The notes beneath the pieces are model-generated. The model made no database searches, had not been told where the DNA came from, and worked only from the letters and a program-made list of their open reading frames with translations. A program made the position numbers and the translations under genes. DNA of 64,000 nt from Psychrobacter cibarius (GTDB taxonomy: Bacteria > Pseudomonadota > Gammaproteobacteria > Pseudomonadales > Moraxellaceae), in NCBI RefSeq assembly GCF_016107535.1, contig NZ_JABASQ010000003.1, positions 62,001 through 126,000 on the forward strand, written 5' to 3'. This document shows positions 16,628-25,973 of this stretch, piece by piece. Position 1 is the stretch's first letter. Each line of letters starts with the position of its first letter.

Positions 16628-17005
16628 TGGTGGAGATGGCGGGAGTTGAACCCGCGTCCGCCAGCATTACGCTCATGAATCTACATGTTTAGTTTCTGTC
16701 TTTAGTTTTAATCCGCACCGATCCGACAGTCAGGATGGATTGGACGATTCTCTACTTTTGAACCCAAGCGATTGAGACAATCACTTGTGGCGAGCCTACA
16801 TGCGGACGCTTCAACTTAGTTGACCAACTGTAGGTGATCAGCAACTAAGTAAACAGGTTTAAACCATGTAAACAGGGTTTAAGCTGCTAGAGCGTAATTT
16901 TCGTCGTTTGCGACTATAACAATATATGTTTGATTAACGAGAGGACATATACTCTCGACATGCATCATTGAGTTTCATTACCAGCGTCGAAGCCAGAACA
17001 TCCCC
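16628..17005 (-). ncRNA. ssrA: tmRNA (ssrA)
   Basis: 378 nt. The 5' end reads GGGGATGTTCTGGCTTCGAC and the 3' end reads GGGTTCAACTCCCGCCAT followed by CTCCACCA. The acceptor GGGGATG pairs with CATCTCC. The tag frame lies at 16911-16879 (minus strand) and encodes ANDENYALAA followed by TAA, with the resume codon GCA. It rescues stalled ribosomes with SmpB. Its 3' end faces the island, and ssrA is a known integration target, but I found no duplicated 3' end in the window. Confidence 0.97.
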
Positions 17006-17090
17006 AATAAGGTCATCTATTATATAGGACTTATAGGTCGACTTTCAACATATATAATATCTATATTACATTACGTTACAGCTGCACTCT

Positions 17091-17762
17091 CTAAGCCAGT
17101 ACTTTATCGAGCCATTTACCGATATTTTCAATCTGCGGCATGCAAACTTGATGTGCCATCGGATAAGTATGATAAACAACATTATAGCCTTTAGCGGATA
17201 ATAACTGCTGCGCCTGCTCGCCCAAAATTACAGGAACAACTGGATCATGCCTACCATGCTCAATCAATATTGGCATGTCTTTATTAGCAGCGCTATAGCT
17301 AATATTATCATTAGTCGCTAGATAAGTAGAGAGTGTCATCAAACCAGCTAAACGATGCGGGTAGCCAAGTGCCACATGATATGCCACTGCACCGCCTTGC
17401 GAAAATCCTGCGATTACAATGTGTTCAGGCTTAACACCACGCTCTATCTCACGGCTGATCAAATCAAGGATTTGCTGCGCAGACTCTTCAATCTGAGCGA
17501 CATCGACTTTACGCTCTAGGCTCATCTCTAAGATGTCGTACCATGCTGGCATGACCATACCACCATTCACCGTCACTGGGCGCTTTGGTGCATGCGGGAA
17601 AATAAAACGCACTGCCATATTATCCGCTAAACCGAGCTGTGGTACCACTGGCTCAAAATCATGACCACTCGCGCCCAAACCATGTAGCCAAATAACGGCT
17701 CTATCTATCTTTTTTTGCGTTGGATTATGCTCAACGATGACCGCATCTAAATAGTCACTCAT
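17091..17762 (-). CDS. Carboxylesterase/phospholipase, acyl-protein thioesterase-like alpha/beta hydrolase
   Basis: 223 residues of the Abhydrolase_2 family. The oxyanion region is VIWLHGLGASGHDFEPVV, the nucleophile Ser121 lies in GFSQGG, and the acid and base are Asp173 (HGRHDPVVP) and His204 (MAHQVCMPQI). It is full length for the family and has no signal peptide, so it should be cytoplasmic. It hydrolyses short-chain carboxylic esters or acyl-thioesters; the physiological substrate is unknown. It stands alone between ssrA and the divergent creBC operon. Confidence 0.92.
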   Translation of the reverse strand: MSDYLDAVIVEHNPTQKKIDRAVIWLHGLGASGHDFEPVVPQLGLADNMAVRFIFPHAPKRPVTVNGGMVMPAWYDILEMSLERKVDVAQIEESAQQILDLISREIERGVKPEHIVIAGFSQGGAVAYHVALGYPHRLAGLMTLSTYLATNDNISYSAANKDMPILIEHGRHDPVVPVILGEQAQQLLSAKGYNVVYHTYPMAHQVCMPQIENIGKWLDKVLA

Positions 17763-18123
17763 ATTTTTAAATTCCTTTAAATAAAAATGGTAGGTACATC
17801 AAACTTATTTTTAGTAAAACTGACATTCGCACTATATTTCAATATTTTTTATAATAATACTGATTATTTTACAGCCTTTCATCAAAACCGCTAGTCAAAA
17901 AAGTCTTCGCTAATAATGCCTATTTCCATCAACTTTTCACATCTTTTAAGGCCTGATAATAAAAGCGAGTGCTACTTTTATGCTACGATAAATTTATTAA
18001 CATAGCTACTGACTCTATCTACTGTATGATGCCCTACACTCATTTTTCAATGTTCGTATCTCATTAGATATTAATAACCCCTTCATCTTAAATAGTTTTT
18101 CTTTATATAGCGATATAGAGCTT
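17763..18123. other. 361-bp divergent intergenic region between esterase and creB
   Basis: An AT-rich spacer that must contain the promoters of both divergent genes. I see no clear operator or RNA gene in it. Confidence 0.4.
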
Positions 18124-18918
18124 ATGACCCATATTTTACTGGTAGAAGACGATCCTGCTATCGCGATGTCACTGAAAGTCACTTGCAAGCGTGAAGGCTG
18201 GCAAATCACTTGGCTCGATAATGCCAGCAGTGTATTACCAATGCTGCGCAATTTACATAAAAGTGCTGAAGCGCAAGATCTATCGGCGATTATTTTGGAT
18301 GTTGGGCTGCCAGATGGCGATGGTCTCAGTCTCTGTCAACAAATACGCCACACCCCTGATATTGCTGGCTTAAAAGACATTCCTATCATCTTCTTGACGG
18401 CTCGTAGCGATGAGGTCGATCGTATTTTGGGTTTAGAGATGGGCGGCGATGACTATTGTGCCAAGCCATTTAGCCCGCGCGAGTTGGTCGCCCGTCTAAA
18501 AGCCATTTGGCGACGTGAGCAATTATTGTCTCAGTCCTCCACCTCCCATACAACAGAAGCCAGCGATACAGTCAACCCTGCCTATCCAAATAATATGTCA
18601 GGGCAAGCGTTAACCTTTGAATGTCAATCTGGCATCTGGCATTACCAACTACTCAATTACTCCTTGATATGGCAAGAGAAAAAGCTTGAGCTGAGTAACA
18701 CAGAACGCAAAATCTTATTAACTCTGTTAAAAGCGCCCAATCAAGTCTTTAGCCGTGAGCAACTGCTCGGCGCTGTGAGCGACTATCCCGATCATCGCTT
18801 GGCGAGAACCATAGACAGTCATATCAAGTCCATTCGTAAGCAGCTGGCGACTGTCGATGCCAGCATCGATGTTATCCATACCCATCGCGGCTTGGGTTAC
18901 GCCTTGTGTCCCGCCTAG
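18124..18918 (+). CDS. creB: Response regulator CreB (OmpR family)
   Basis: 264 residues. The receiver domain has the acidic pair in LLVEDDPAI, phosphoacceptor Asp59 in IILDVGLPDGDG, and the diagnostic CreB stretches FLTARSDEVDRILGLEMGGD and YCAKPFSPRELVARL. A linker of about 50 residues leads to a winged-helix DNA-binding domain (LSNTERKILLTLLKAPNQVFSREQLL ... HRGLGYALCP). The creC gene follows 69 bp downstream. In relatives CreBC responds to carbon-source changes and can affect beta-lactamase expression. No creD is seen here. Confidence 0.9.
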   Translation: MTHILLVEDDPAIAMSLKVTCKREGWQITWLDNASSVLPMLRNLHKSAEAQDLSAIILDVGLPDGDGLSLCQQIRHTPDIAGLKDIPIIFLTARSDEVDRILGLEMGGDDYCAKPFSPRELVARLKAIWRREQLLSQSSTSHTTEASDTVNPAYPNNMSGQALTFECQSGIWHYQLLNYSLIWQEKKLELSNTERKILLTLLKAPNQVFSREQLLGAVSDYPDHRLARTIDSHIKSIRKQLATVDASIDVIHTHRGLGYALCPA

Positions 18919-18987
18919 CTGCACTGCCTATAGCCATATTTTGATTAAAACCGATATTCTATAACGTCAAATAATATACCTGAAAAT

Positions 18988-20814
18988 ATGAATCATAAAA
19001 CCAACGATAGTGCTAATAGCCATCCTAATACTCATATTAATAAGGCTGATAACAGCACACATGCCAGCCAAAGTAATTGGTATGCAAAACTGCATCCTAT
19101 CGGCACCGCGCAGCAAACGACTAAACCAAAACGACTGCTGAATTTAAGTATATTTTTTAGGATTTGGCTCGCGTTGGCGTTAGTGCTGATTATCTGCGGT
19201 GTGGTCGTATTTACTCAGCTGTTTGGTTATGTCAAACCGACGGCGCAGCAAGTCATCGAAGATACGTTGTTAGATACCAGCAAATTGCTAGCGGCAAGTT
19301 TGCAGATGCCGTTATCTTCAGGACAATTATACGATGAGCAGTATCAAACGAAACTCGATGCGGCATTTATCGGCACGCCCACGATAAGTAAAACAACAGA
19401 TCCAGAATATAAAAATAAAAGCCCTAGCAGCTTTCGGATATATGTCACCGATGATAAAGGGATTGTCATATACGACTCACTACCCGAACCTGACAATGAT
19501 GAAGGACAAGATTACAGCCGCTGGAATGATGTCTATCTAACGTTAAATGGTCAGTATGGCGCGAGAAGTACAACGCTAGATCATAATCAGCGCGACGGTA
19601 CGGTCATGTATGTGGCACAGCCGATAAAGGATGAAACTGGCAACTTGATTGGTATCATCAGCGTTGGCAAACCTGTCGCTAGCGTGTTGCCTTATTTGGA
19701 CGATACGCGCAATCGCATGCTTATCACAGCACTGCTCATGAGTATTGCTGCCCTTATATTAGCAGGACTGGTCGCATGGTGGCTCAAGCAAAGTATCAGC
19801 CTTGTGACCCAATATACCAGTGCACTGGCAGAAGACACCAAAAAACCCTATTTTTACTTAGGTCATGAACTTAATAGCCTAACAGATACCATTGAGTCTA
19901 TGAAACATCGATTGGAAAATCGCGCCTATGTCACCGACTATGTTCATACCCTGACCCATGAGCTCAAAAGTCCGTTAACCGCCATTCGTGCCAGTAGTGA
20001 GTTGCTAGAAGACGACGGGCTCGATAAAGAAGATCAACAGATGCTCATCCAGTCCATTGGTGAACAAAGCATCAAAATGCAACAATTGATTGATCGGCTG
20101 CTATTACTTGCTAAGGTTGAGCAACCGAGCTTTAAGCTGAATCGCCAGCTGACCCCTCTACTACCGTTGTTGCAAACCCTTGCAAAAGACAATAGCGCTA
20201 AATTGCAACAGCAGCACCTAGCGCCTATCGACATCTATCTTAATAATAAACGGGTGACTGAAACAGCGACTTTATCGCCAGATGCCTTGGCAAATACTAG
20301 CGTTTTCGCTGATCAGTTTTGGTTGGTACAAGTGCTGCAAAATGTATTGGACAATGCCATTCATTTTGCCGATAGCACAGTCGTTATTTATCTGCACAGC
20401 ATCGCGCGACATGGTTCAGCGCAAACTGTGACTATTGATATCTTTAATAATGGTAAATTGCTCCCTGAGTATGCCGTTGATAAAGCGTTTGACCGTTATT
20501 TTAGCTTATCGCATCAGAGTCAAGCTGCTGAAAAAACCTCAGAGCATCTATCAGACTTTTCAGCAGAGAGTCACTCAACATCCGATACTACGCAAACACC
20601 GCCTAGCATGGCTAGCAATACCTTAAAAAAAGGCACTGGCCTTGGTCTAACCCTTGTGAAACAAGTTATTGAGCATCATGGCGGTCATGTGGCCATTACT
20701 AATATTCAAGCAAATAGCGATGACAGTAGTCACAATAGTAATGAAAAAAACGCTGCTATTAAGCGATATTCAGGCGTGATGGTTAGTATTACCTTGCCTT
20801 TGACTAAAGAATAG
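18988..20814 (+). CDS. creC: Sensor histidine kinase CreC
   Basis: 608 residues. A first membrane helix lies at about 51-71. The periplasmic sensor contains the highly CreC-specific GQDYSRWNDVYLTLNGQYGA followed by VMYVAQPIKDETGNLIGIISVGKP. A second membrane helix lies at about 250-266. Then comes HisKA with His324 in THELKSPLTAIRASSELL, and HATPase with NVLDNAIHFA and GTGLGLTLVKQVIEHHGG. Two features are longer than in E. coli CreC (474): a polar N-terminal tail of about 45 residues and a Ser/Thr-rich insert in the ATPase lid (about 510-545). It is co-transcribed with creB. Confidence 0.9.
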   Translation: MNHKTNDSANSHPNTHINKADNSTHASQSNWYAKLHPIGTAQQTTKPKRLLNLSIFFRIWLALALVLIICGVVVFTQLFGYVKPTAQQVIEDTLLDTSKLLAASLQMPLSSGQLYDEQYQTKLDAAFIGTPTISKTTDPEYKNKSPSSFRIYVTDDKGIVIYDSLPEPDNDEGQDYSRWNDVYLTLNGQYGARSTTLDHNQRDGTVMYVAQPIKDETGNLIGIISVGKPVASVLPYLDDTRNRMLITALLMSIAALILAGLVAWWLKQSISLVTQYTSALAEDTKKPYFYLGHELNSLTDTIESMKHRLENRAYVTDYVHTLTHELKSPLTAIRASSELLEDDGLDKEDQQMLIQSIGEQSIKMQQLIDRLLLLAKVEQPSFKLNRQLTPLLPLLQTLAKDNSAKLQQQHLAPIDIYLNNKRVTETATLSPDALANTSVFADQFWLVQVLQNVLDNAIHFADSTVVIYLHSIARHGSAQTVTIDIFNNGKLLPEYAVDKAFDRYFSLSHQSQAAEKTSEHLSDFSAESHSTSDTTQTPPSMASNTLKKGTGLGLTLVKQVIEHHGGHVAITNIQANSDDSSHNSNEKNAAIKRYSGVMVSITLPLTKE

Positions 20815-20976
20815 AGGCTTAGATAAAATAGACAGTTACTCAAATTCATTAAATTATTTTCGATTAGCAATAATGCCAGTTCATGGATTTTCCATCATTC
20901 CTACACAGGTTTTCTATCTGCTTGTTTTACGATAGCGTTATTCAAATTCGTAATCCATATTAAGGATAGAAAGACC

Positions 20977-21177
20977 ATGAAAGAAGCTATTGAACAAAAC
21001 CAAATTATAAAAAACTGTTTAGGTGGTAGTCGCCATTTTTGCCTACAAGCGCTGTCAGGTGAAGGGATTGATAGTATCGCTTTTGGGCATTGGTTAGCCA
21101 TTCCCAGTCAACAACTGCTATTGGTATTTCGCCACCAGCAATGTGTGGCTATTGACCACTATCAAATAGCGGCTTAA
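20977..21177 (+). CDS. Small hypothetical protein, 66 aa
   Basis: I do not recognise it. It starts at an ATG preceded by AAGGATAGAAAG and has a mixed hydrophobic/polar composition with two cysteines in CLGGSRHFC and no membrane helix or signal peptide. A strong terminator hairpin follows its stop, in an orientation that also serves aroC from the other side. It lies 160 bp after creC and could be a small independent gene; the antisense frame is also open over 66 codons, so coding status is not certain. Confidence 0.5.
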   Translation: MKEAIEQNQIIKNCLGGSRHFCLQALSGEGIDSIAFGHWLAIPSQQLLLVFRHQQCVAIDHYQIAA

Positions 21178-21256
21178 AAATTCATTCAATTTAATGATTA
21201 AATCTTATTAACTGAATTGCTGGCTTGTTAATTATTTATAAAAAATCAGTCAAAAA

Positions 21257-21296
21257 AAACCCTCTATTATTTCTAACAAGAAATGATAGAGGGTTT
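21257..21296. terminator. Bidirectional terminator between the small ORF and aroC
   Basis: An 18-bp stem with one G-T wobble (21257-21274 with 21279-21296) and an AACA loop. On the minus strand it ends in eight T, so it is strong for aroC. On the plus strand the tail is TTTATAATTTT. Confidence 0.9.
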
Positions 21297-21316
21297 ATAA
21301 TTTTACGGTAAACAAT

Positions 21317-22420
21317 CTAAGTAATAGATGCTACTGGCAGCTTAACATCCGCATTTTGACCGCGATGGCGCAAATAATGATCGAGCAAAACGATAGCCAG
21401 CATGGCTTCTGCGATAGGTGTGGCACGTACCCCTACACAAGGATCATGACGACCTTTAGTTAGCATATCAACCGACTCGCCTTGTGTATTGATACTCTTG
21501 CCAGCCGTCGTAATACTAGAGGTTGGCTTAAGCGCGATACTGACACGGATGTCTTGCCCTGAAGAGATACCGCCCAAAATACCACCAGCATGATTTGCAG
21601 TAAAACCGTCTGGCGTCAGCTCATCACGAGAGCTATGACCGAACTGTCCTGCCACGGCCATGCCGTCGCCGACCTCAACGCCTTTTACGGCATTGATGCT
21701 CATCATCGCATGGGCAATATCTGCATCCAAACGATCAAATACTGGCTCGCCAAGTCCGACTGGCACACCGCTAGCGATAATCTCAAGACGGGCACCGCAG
21801 CTAGTGCCTTCACGGCGTAAACTGTCTATCAAGGTCTCAAAACGACTGACAGCATCGGCATCGGCGCAAAAAAACGGATTGCTGTTCACAAAGTCCCAAT
21901 CAATTTGGCTTGGGTTTAGGACATTACTGTACTCATTGCCAATTTGGGTGACGTGACCACGGACTTGCACACCTAAGCGCTCTTGTAGATATTTCTTAGC
22001 GATAGCACCTGCCGCCACGCGCATCGCAGTCTCGCGCGCTGAGGAACGCCCGCCGCCACGATAATCACGAAAGCCATATTTCATGCTATAGGTATAGTCG
22101 GCATGACCGGGGCGAAACGTGTCTTTAATCTCGCCATAGTCTTTGGATTTTTGATTGGTATTACGAATCAGCAGGCCAATAGACGTACCAGTCGTCTTAC
22201 CCTCAAACACACCAGAGATAATCTCAACTTCATCGGACTCGCGGCGCTGGGTAGAGTATTTAGACGTGCCCGGTTTGCGGCGATCTAAATCGATTTGCAA
22301 ATCATCTGCAGATAAGGCCAAACCCGGTGGCACGCCATCGACGATTGCCATAAGACCTGCACCATGCGACTCGCCGCACGTGGTGACTGTAAAAACCTGT
22401 CCAACGCTATTGCCTGCCAT
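21317..22420 (-). CDS. aroC: Chorismate synthase
   Basis: 367 residues, full length. It converts 5-enolpyruvylshikimate-3-phosphate to chorismate using reduced FMN, the last step of the shikimate pathway. Family signatures are all present: [18 protein letters not shown] at the N-terminus, [39 protein letters not shown] in the middle and [20 protein letters not shown] toward the C-terminus. It follows prmB on the same strand after 91 bp, an arrangement (prmB-aroC) common in gammaproteobacteria. Confidence 0.98.
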   Translation of the reverse strand: MAGNSVGQVFTVTTCGESHGAGLMAIVDGVPPGLALSADDLQIDLDRRKPGTSKYSTQRRESDEVEIISGVFEGKTTGTSIGLLIRNTNQKSKDYGEIKDTFRPGHADYTYSMKYGFRDYRGGGRSSARETAMRVAAGAIAKKYLQERLGVQVRGHVTQIGNEYSNVLNPSQIDWDFVNSNPFFCADADAVSRFETLIDSLRREGTSCGARLEIIASGVPVGLGEPVFDRLDADIAHAMMSINAVKGVEVGDGMAVAGQFGHSSRDELTPDGFTANHAGGILGGISSGQDIRVSIALKPTSSITTAGKSINTQGESVDMLTKGRHDPCVGVRATPIAEAMLAIVLLDHYLRHRGQNADVKLPVASIT

Positions 22421-22511
22421 ATTTATCCTTAAACAAATGAAGTAGATTTTTAAGTATCACGTAAATCTCGATGGTTTTATTACTCAACAGTTCTAGTACT
22501 CGATAGCTCTA

Positions 22512-23675
22512 TTAAATGCTATCTAACAGTTGTACATAAGCAGCAAACAGCTCACGATGTGCCATGAGCTCATCATAGGTAATCGCAAAGACACCGTGAC
22601 CACCGTGGGCAAATTTCAACCAATCAAACTGGATTTCAGGATAGGCTTGCTTTAATGCCCATTCGCTATCGCCCACTTCGCAGACAAGCAAGCCTTCAGG
22701 GCTCAGATAATCTGGCGCTTCAAACAAAATACGATGCACCAAATCCAGCCCATCTTGACCCGCGGCTAGCGCATGCTCTGGCTCATATAAAAATTCAGGT
22801 GGCAGCTCTGCCATGATAGCCGCATCAACATACGGCGGATTGGTGACGATCAACTCATACTGGTGTTCAGCAGGAATCTTAGCAAACAGATCGGACTCAA
22901 TCACATTAACCTGATGCCCAAGATCATGATGATCGACGTTAACCATGGCTACTTCAAGCGCACTTTTATCGATATCAACAGCATCAACCAGCGCATCAAC
23001 AAAACGCGTCGCAAGTGAAATAGCAATACAACCAGAGCCAGTGCATAAATCTAAAATACGCTCAGGCTGCGACAGCTGCTTGACCTCTAAACCGTGATCA
23101 TAAAATGCAGCAGCCTGCTCGTTGACGCTCTTACCAAGTGGTTTGGCAAGCTCATTGACATCAAAATATGGATGGAACTGCTGACGAATCAATTCTGCGA
23201 TAGGCGATCTTGGAATTAGCACCCGCTCATCGACATAAAAAGGCAAATCACAGAAGTAGGATAAATTAATCAAATAACTTAATGGTTTACGCTCAGCGAT
23301 ACGCTCTTCTAATAAACTCAGTACCAACTGCTTCTCTGAGGTAGTCAAGCGACAATCGAGAATCTGCTCATTGGCTGACCAGTCTAAAGCCAGAGAATGC
23401 AAAACAATGGCGGATGCTTCAGCAAACTCATCGGTGGTGCCTTGTGCAACGACCACATCATAATTACGAAGCTGGGTAACCGAAAAGCGAATAAAATCAC
23501 GAATACTGACCAATTGCTCGCGGGCCTCTTCTAATTCTGCAGGCAAATTGGCAAATTGATCGTCTTCACCCAGAATCCCACTCTCTAAATCAAACACCAT
23601 TTCACTCTCTAGACCATCGTCATTGAAGTATTGATTTTGAAACTCTTCTGCGCTCATTGTTTGGTCTTCTGACAT
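22512..23675 (-). CDS. prmB: Ribosomal protein uL3 N5-glutamine methyltransferase PrmB
   Basis: 387 residues. The SAM site is LDLCTGSGCIAISLA, and the glutamine-binding NPPY motif lies in VTNPPYVDAAIMAELPPEF, followed by EPEHALAAGQDGLDLVHRI, typical of PrmB. The N-terminal helical part has the family stretch SIRDFIRFSVTQL and ERIAERKPLSYLI. Relative to E. coli PrmB (310 residues) there is an acidic N-terminal extension of about 50 residues and an insert around 190-220 (AKPLGKSVNEQAAAFYDHGL). It methylates a glutamine of ribosomal protein L3. Confidence 0.93.
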   Translation of the reverse strand: MSEDQTMSAEEFQNQYFNDDGLESEMVFDLESGILGEDDQFANLPAELEEAREQLVSIRDFIRFSVTQLRNYDVVVAQGTTDEFAEASAIVLHSLALDWSANEQILDCRLTTSEKQLVLSLLEERIAERKPLSYLINLSYFCDLPFYVDERVLIPRSPIAELIRQQFHPYFDVNELAKPLGKSVNEQAAAFYDHGLEVKQLSQPERILDLCTGSGCIAISLATRFVDALVDAVDIDKSALEVAMVNVDHHDLGHQVNVIESDLFAKIPAEHQYELIVTNPPYVDAAIMAELPPEFLYEPEHALAAGQDGLDLVHRILFEAPDYLSPEGLLVCEVGDSEWALKQAYPEIQFDWLKFAHGGHGVFAITYDELMAHRELFAAYVQLLDSI

Positions 23676-23924
23676 ATCGCACCTTGCTGATTACATGTTC
23701 ACTGACTACATGCGGATGGGTTAAAACGCCTTTTATTAAAAGCCGATCTATTAAATAAAAATTTATTCACCATTATAGACATAAACGCTAAGTTGCGCCA
23801 ATTTTTGCAGTTTTATATTCATAAAAATGGCTCTAAAAACAATGTGAATAATGAGGATTGTAAGTAAGAATAGCGCATCATCTTATGCATACCCTCGCTC
23901 AGTTATTGCCCAACTGTAGTGAAT

Positions 23925-23941
23925 ACGTCAACGGTTGACGT
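23925..23941. promoter_or_regulatory. Palindrome upstream of the L,D-transpeptidase gene
   Basis: ACGTCAAC-G-GTTGACGT is a perfect 8-bp inverted repeat around one base, 100 bp before the ATG at 24041. It has the look of an operator; no regulator can be assigned. Confidence 0.35.
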
Positions 23942-24040
23942 TTGGCAAGACTTTAATGAAAAAAGATGTGTCAAAAGTTTGCGAAGCATTCAAATTATGC
24001 GCATAATAGCCCCATTAGTTATAACCATAAGTATCCCAAT

Positions 24041-25405
24041 ATGATGAAAATGAAGCCTCTTATTACCGCTATATCAATTGCTATCGTTACTGCCAGTGTC
24101 AGCGCTGTTGCCGCACCTGCTGATAATACGCGCACCCTACCAGTACGAACCGCTGACTCAATGCCTAGCATTGCCAAAAAAGTTAGCCTTGATGTACAAG
24201 AGAATCGCAGTAGCTCAATCGATGGTCGTGCTCCTGTCGTAGCCACGCCTGCTTTAAAGCCTAATACGCCTGACCGTATGACTCAGCTGATTGACGAAAA
24301 GCAGGAAGTCGATGTAGAGACAGCGCAACAAGCAGTCAGTGCTGATAATATGACGGTAGAAGAGCTGGCTCGTAAAGATGTGCAGTCTGATAGCACTGAC
24401 GATATTAGTGAAGGTCAAGCCGTCGCTGCCCCTACCGCAGCCATATCTGATGCTAGCCCAGCAGATACTTCTATCAAAAGCATCGAAGATGTTAATGGTA
24501 AAAAACATACTACGCTGAATTTGTCGAATTACGCCAAACAGGTAAACGGTGCCACATGGACACCGAATATGAAAGTTAACTCGGCAATGACAATCAAAAT
24601 GCAGGCACTGCTTGATTGGAACCATGCTTCTCCTGGCGCCATCGATGGCGGCTGGGGCATGAACAGTAAAAAAGCGCTGATCAACTTTCAAACCATGAAA
24701 GGTCTGCCAGCGACGGGCAAAATGGATCAAAAAACGTGGGATGCGTTAAATAAAAATATCCCTGCCAACAAGCCTGTGCTCGTGACTTACACCATCACTG
24801 AAGATGATATCAAGACCAACTTTGCCAGCACACCTGCAGGTTCAGAAGCCAAGTCCAAAATGAAAGGCTTATACTATCAAGACATTAAAGAGATGTTTGG
24901 TGAGCGCTTCCATATGGATGTGCGTTATTTAGATAAGCTGAACAAAAATAAGCAATATAAAGCGGGCGAAACCATCACTGTTTTAAATACCCGTGCACCA
25001 CTTAAGCAGCGTATTAACCGTGTGGTTGCCAATAAAGCCGATAAGACATTATATGCTTATAACGGCGATAAGCTGGTGGCTACTTACCCAACGACAATCG
25101 GTAGCGATGCCACACCATCGCCACAAGGTTCGTTTAAAATCATTAACAAGGTGAAAATGCCTTGGTATAAAGCAACCGTTGGTAAAGGCGCAGACAAACA
25201 AATACATATGCTACCACCAGGACCAAATAGCCCTGTTGGCGTCGTATGGATGGGCTTGTCTAAACCTTCATATGGTATTCATGGTTCACCAAAGCCTGAA
25301 GGCATCAGTCGCCAAGCCTCTGCAGGTTGTGTGCGTTTGACCAACTGGGATGTGTTAGAGGTTTACGCCAATATCGAAAATGGCGCGACCGTTGAGCTTA
25401 AATAA
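24041..25405 (+). CDS. L,D-transpeptidase (YkuD) with peptidoglycan-binding domain
   Basis: 454 residues from the ATG at 24041, which opens a clean Sec signal (MMKMKPLITAISIAIVTASV, cleavage after AVAAPA). An upstream in-frame ATG at 23966 would bury it. A disordered acidic region (about 25-150) is followed by a PG_binding_1 domain (about 175-240: LLDWNHASPGAIDGGWGMNS). The YkuD domain is about 315-450, with the catalytic motif HGSPKPEG...SAGCVRL and Cys430. It makes 3-3 peptidoglycan crosslinks or attaches proteins to peptidoglycan in the periplasm. It is a single-gene unit with a terminator 20 bp after the stop. Confidence 0.92.
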   Translation: MMKMKPLITAISIAIVTASVSAVAAPADNTRTLPVRTADSMPSIAKKVSLDVQENRSSSIDGRAPVVATPALKPNTPDRMTQLIDEKQEVDVETAQQAVSADNMTVEELARKDVQSDSTDDISEGQAVAAPTAAISDASPADTSIKSIEDVNGKKHTTLNLSNYAKQVNGATWTPNMKVNSAMTIKMQALLDWNHASPGAIDGGWGMNSKKALINFQTMKGLPATGKMDQKTWDALNKNIPANKPVLVTYTITEDDIKTNFASTPAGSEAKSKMKGLYYQDIKEMFGERFHMDVRYLDKLNKNKQYKAGETITVLNTRAPLKQRINRVVANKADKTLYAYNGDKLVATYPTTIGSDATPSPQGSFKIINKVKMPWYKATVGKGADKQIHMLPPGPNSPVGVVWMGLSKPSYGIHGSPKPEGISRQASAGCVRLTNWDVLEVYANIENGATVELK

Positions 25406-25425
25406 TAAGTTATAAATGATGAATA

Positions 25426-25457
25426 AAAAAAAGACCTTGATAGCAAGGTCTTTTTTT
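25426..25457 (+). terminator. Terminator after the L,D-transpeptidase gene
   Basis: A perfect stem of AAAAAAAGACCTTG with CAAGGTCTTTTTTT around a four-base loop, symmetric enough to work on both strands. It also lies beyond the 3' end of the minus-strand small gene at 25507. Confidence 0.92.
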
Positions 25458-25506
25458 ATGGCTGATAATCGGACTTATTCATTTAAATTGACAACATTAT
25501 TCGCTT

Positions 25507-25719
25507 TTATGCTTTATAGCCTTCTTCATTACCAGTGATGCTACCAACTTTTTTGGTAAAAAACATACCTGCAGGGATAGACACCAAAACGCCTAGTGCT
25601 ACTGCTATTTGGATATGAGGTATTTCATTAAAACCTGTGACTAAAGCGCCAATCATAAAAACGCCAATGGTAACGGTTGCTGCGATTGAATAGATAACAG
25701 AGAATAATGGCCAGTTCAT
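25507..25719 (-). CDS. Small two-helix membrane protein, 70 aa
   Basis: I do not recognise the family with certainty. It has two hydrophobic helices (about 6-28, FSVIYSIAATVTIGVFMIGALV, and 36-54, HIQIAVALGVLVSIPAGMFF) with a short polar C-terminus. Upstream (minus strand) is GAGGAATAAGTT before the ATG, a good ribosome-binding site. It is flanked by terminators and stands alone. The composition matches small inner-membrane proteins that are widespread in Moraxellaceae. Confidence 0.7.
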   Translation of the reverse strand: MNWPLFSVIYSIAATVTIGVFMIGALVTGFNEIPHIQIAVALGVLVSIPAGMFFTKKVGSITGNEEGYKA

Positions 25720-25973
25720 AACTTATTCCTCATTTTTATTGTGGATATAGTACCTTTATACACTAAACCCACAAAGAAAGTAAGTGTTTCCTATAAACCT
25801 GCGAGCCAGCTATAGTAGGTGACTAAGCATAAAAACCCTGTTAGAGTTAAGGTTTTTATTGTTATTAGTTAATGATGCATAATTTTACTATTTTAAGTAT
25901 TACTACTTAATGACACTGCGCTCTATTTAGTCGTAAAAAACCCATACGTTGTCCTCTTTTTATCATTACAATA

